Source of the DNA: Chryseobacterium sp. ISL-80
GTDB lineage: Bacteria; Bacillota; Bacilli; Bacillales; Cytobacillaceae
Length of the DNA stretch: 64,000 nucleotides
Direction: 5' to 3'
Assembly: GCA_018613055.1 (NCBI GenBank)
Contig: JAGGQZ010000009.1
Location: 186,001-250,000, forward strand
Within the stretch, counting starts at the first letter, position 1, and the number at the start of each line of letters is the position of its first letter. The notes beneath the pieces are model-generated. The model did not search any database. It worked only from the letters and a program-made list of their open reading frames with translations, and was not told where the DNA came from. Below are positions 62,686-64,000 of this stretch, piece by piece. Both the position numbers and the translations under genes were made by a program.

Positions 62686-63699
62686 ATGGGGCGATTTATT
62701 AAGGGTGTATGGATTTTAATTCTGGCAGCATGCATTGGAGTGTCTGGCTGTGCTCAACAGACTTCGACGAAGGATGAAACGGAACAGAAAGTTGTCGAGC
62801 CATCTGATGATCAAATAGCCGAAGAAGAAGAAGAAGAGGTACAAGAAGAACAGGAACCAGAAGTCGTTGAGCCAATTGTAGTGAATGTCATTGAACCCAC
62901 AACACAAGAAGTTATCAAGTCGCTGACGCCAATTGAGTTGGGTTTTGGTACAGATGATGAAAAATATAGGTCCGAGCTGGAAAAGTGGGCGCGTGAACTG
63001 GCCCGAGGTACAGAAACGGATCCTGGTTTTGACAGACGAATGATTCCCGATAAGCTGGGGCCAGACGGCCAGGTAATCAAGGGGAGCCCACTCATTATTT
63101 TGGAAGAGGCGGAACTGGTAGAGAGCATCATTGAGGTTTCTGAAAAAGGAGGGACTGTCGAACTGCCGCTCTATGTGACGGCAAGCAGCTACGAATTGAA
63201 TGATGCAGCCAGGCTCGATGAGGTCGTTGTCGGTAAATATACAACATTTTTTAATGCGGGTGTTGCCGGAAGGACAAAGAACATCGAGTTGTCAGCCAAG
63301 GCGATTAACAATGTCATTTTGGGAGTAGGGGATGTCTTTTCATTCAACACAACGGTCGGTCCGAGTGATGAAGCACATGGTTACCAGCCTGCAGAGGAAA
63401 TAGTGAACAAAAAACTGGTAATGGGCATTGGGGGAGGAATCTGCCAGACTTCTTCAACCTTATTCAATGCGGTCGATGTTCTTGGGGTTGGATATGTAGA
63501 AAAACATCATCATTCGCTTTCAGTCGGTTATGTGCCAAAGGGAAGGGACGCCACTGTTTCATACGGAGGCAAGGATTTCAGGTTTGAAAACACAACTGGT
63601 GTGCCATTATTGTTAAAAGCAATTGTCAGCAAGGGCAGCCTCACTGTTGAAGTGAGAACTTCAAAAGACTATCAGCCCCAAATGAAAAAGGGAATCTAA
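62686..63699 (+). CDS. VanW-family lipoprotein
   Basis: About 337 residues. Signal with lipobox VSGC, a very acidic linker (EEEEEEVQEEQEPEVVEP), a G5/alpha-beta-like mid part and the VanW domain: LGVGDVFSFNTTVGPSDEAHGYQPAEEIVN, GGGICQTSSTLFNA, and LSVGYVPKGRDATVSYG. VanW proteins occur with vancomycin resistance genes and often with spore or wall genes (e.g. YoaR); function unknown. Start ATG 62686 after GGGGGAAGG; ATG 62674 is an alternative. Confidence 0.85.
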   Translation: MGRFIKGVWILILAACIGVSGCAQQTSTKDETEQKVVEPSDDQIAEEEEEEVQEEQEPEVVEPIVVNVIEPTTQEVIKSLTPIELGFGTDDEKYRSELEKWARELARGTETDPGFDRRMIPDKLGPDGQVIKGSPLIILEEAELVESIIEVSEKGGTVELPLYVTASSYELNDAARLDEVVVGKYTTFFNAGVAGRTKNIELSAKAINNVILGVGDVFSFNTTVGPSDEAHGYQPAEEIVNKKLVMGIGGGICQTSSTLFNAVDVLGVGYVEKHHHSLSVGYVPKGRDATVSYGGKDFRFENTTGVPLLLKAIVSKGSLTVEVRTSKDYQPQMKKGI

Positions 63700-63764
63700 G
63701 GGCTTAAAAATAATCCGTCATAAGACGTAGAAAGAATCAATCCAATGGTGAATGTTTCCATTTT

Positions 63765-63802
63765 CGCCTTCCTGTATTCTTGAATTAAGAATAGGGAGGC
63801 GG
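63765..63802 (+). promoter_or_regulatory. Hairpin that covers the ribosome site of the last gene
   Basis: CGCCTTCCTGTATTCTT (63765-63781) pairs with AAGAATAGGGAGGCG (63788-63802); the right arm is the GGGAGG ribosome site of the gene at 63808. Confidence 0.6.
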
Positions 63803-63807
63803 TTTAA

Positions 63808-63957
63808 ATGGAAATGAATTATCTTGCATTAGAATATATTTGGAATTCAAAACAGGAAGAATTAAAGCGGAAAGCTAGCTTTAGAGAAACTTACCAGCTT
63901 TATTCAAAATCTAACCAGTTCGACTGTATCCGTGCAATAAGGAGGGAGAATAAATAA
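63808..63957 (+). CDS. 49-residue helical protein
   Basis: GGGAGGCGG then ATG 63808; MEMNYLALEYIWNSKQEELK, then RKASFRETYQLYSKSNQFDCIRAIRRENK. Basic amphipathic helices; family not recognised. Its ribosome site lies in the right arm of a stable-looking hairpin. Confidence 0.7.
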   Translation: MEMNYLALEYIWNSKQEELKRKASFRETYQLYSKSNQFDCIRAIRRENK

Positions 63958-64000
63958 AAATAATTAAATACCTAATGTTTACGTCAGGTTTTGTGATTTT

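Overview
The window comes from the chromosome of an endospore-forming, aerobic to facultatively anaerobic member of the Bacillaceae (Mesobacillus/Cytobacillus-like by overall feel; the genus cannot be fixed by reading alone). Evidence: strong AGGAGG ribosome sites with many GTG/TTG starts, an H-type small acid-soluble spore protein, GerP-family germination proteins, a qoxABCD quinol oxidase operon, Rex, CcpA and BirA operators of Firmicutes type, and Bacillaceae dispersed intergenic repeats. No rRNA, tRNA, prophage or CRISPR array was found.

Layout. 1-9.1 kb: the 3' end of a bacillopeptidase F-like protease, small membrane proteins and lipoproteins (one frameshifted, its neighbour with a doubtful start), a Cache-HAMP-GGDEF diguanylate cyclase, an M20 peptidase, a UMF1-type MFS transporter and an alkaline-phosphatase-fold enzyme. 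9.2-14.7 kb: a MESH1-like HD hydrolase, a VOC protein, and a tight operon of membrane permease, Zn-dependent carbamoyl-amino-acid hydrolase and M20 amidohydrolase. 14.8-16.0 kb: a striking tandem array of 22 units with an exact 52-bp period, each unit carrying an inverted repeat. 16-22 kb: 6-phospho-beta-glucosidase, GNAT acetyltransferases, an SDR, and a DUF4230 gene broken by one in-frame stop. 22-27.6 kb: a formate module (FNT channel, formate dehydrogenase alpha, DUF1641, an HMA-like protein lacking CxxC, a 46-residue double-CxxC protein, FdhD). 27.6-35.9 kb: SspH, phosphatase-fold, YdhK, TraB and methyltransferase genes, several very small genes, and a MITE-like element with an 8-bp target duplication. 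36-44.8 kb: qoxABCD under a likely Fnr/Crp-type box, an SDR, and adhE behind a perfect Rex box, with a consensus cre site further upstream. 45-48.6 kb: Hsp20 plus a split set of GerP-like spore genes, DUF421, and a cold shock protein. 48.6-52 kb: bioB-bioY with a BirA box, a Sir2 deacylase, and a 557-bp internally deleted IS3-family element. 52-64 kb: hydrolase, SRPBCC, DUF2161, a second short hairpin repeat array, a divergent TetR/DHA2 efflux pair with its operator, a MATE pump, DinB-like, DUF4395 and VanW genes.

How the genes fit together. Three redox-linked units (formate oxidation feeding electrons, the quinol oxidase as terminal acceptor, and AdhE for NADH disposal) have separate regulatory signals (Fnr/Crp-type, Rex, cre), which suits an organism moving between oxic and oxygen-limited conditions. 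The most unusual content is non-coding: the 52-bp hairpin array at 14.8-16.0 kb, which switches stem sequence but keeps its frame and its outer stem, and a second array at 55.0-55.2 kb of similar period (about 51 bp) and inverted-repeat design but different sequence.
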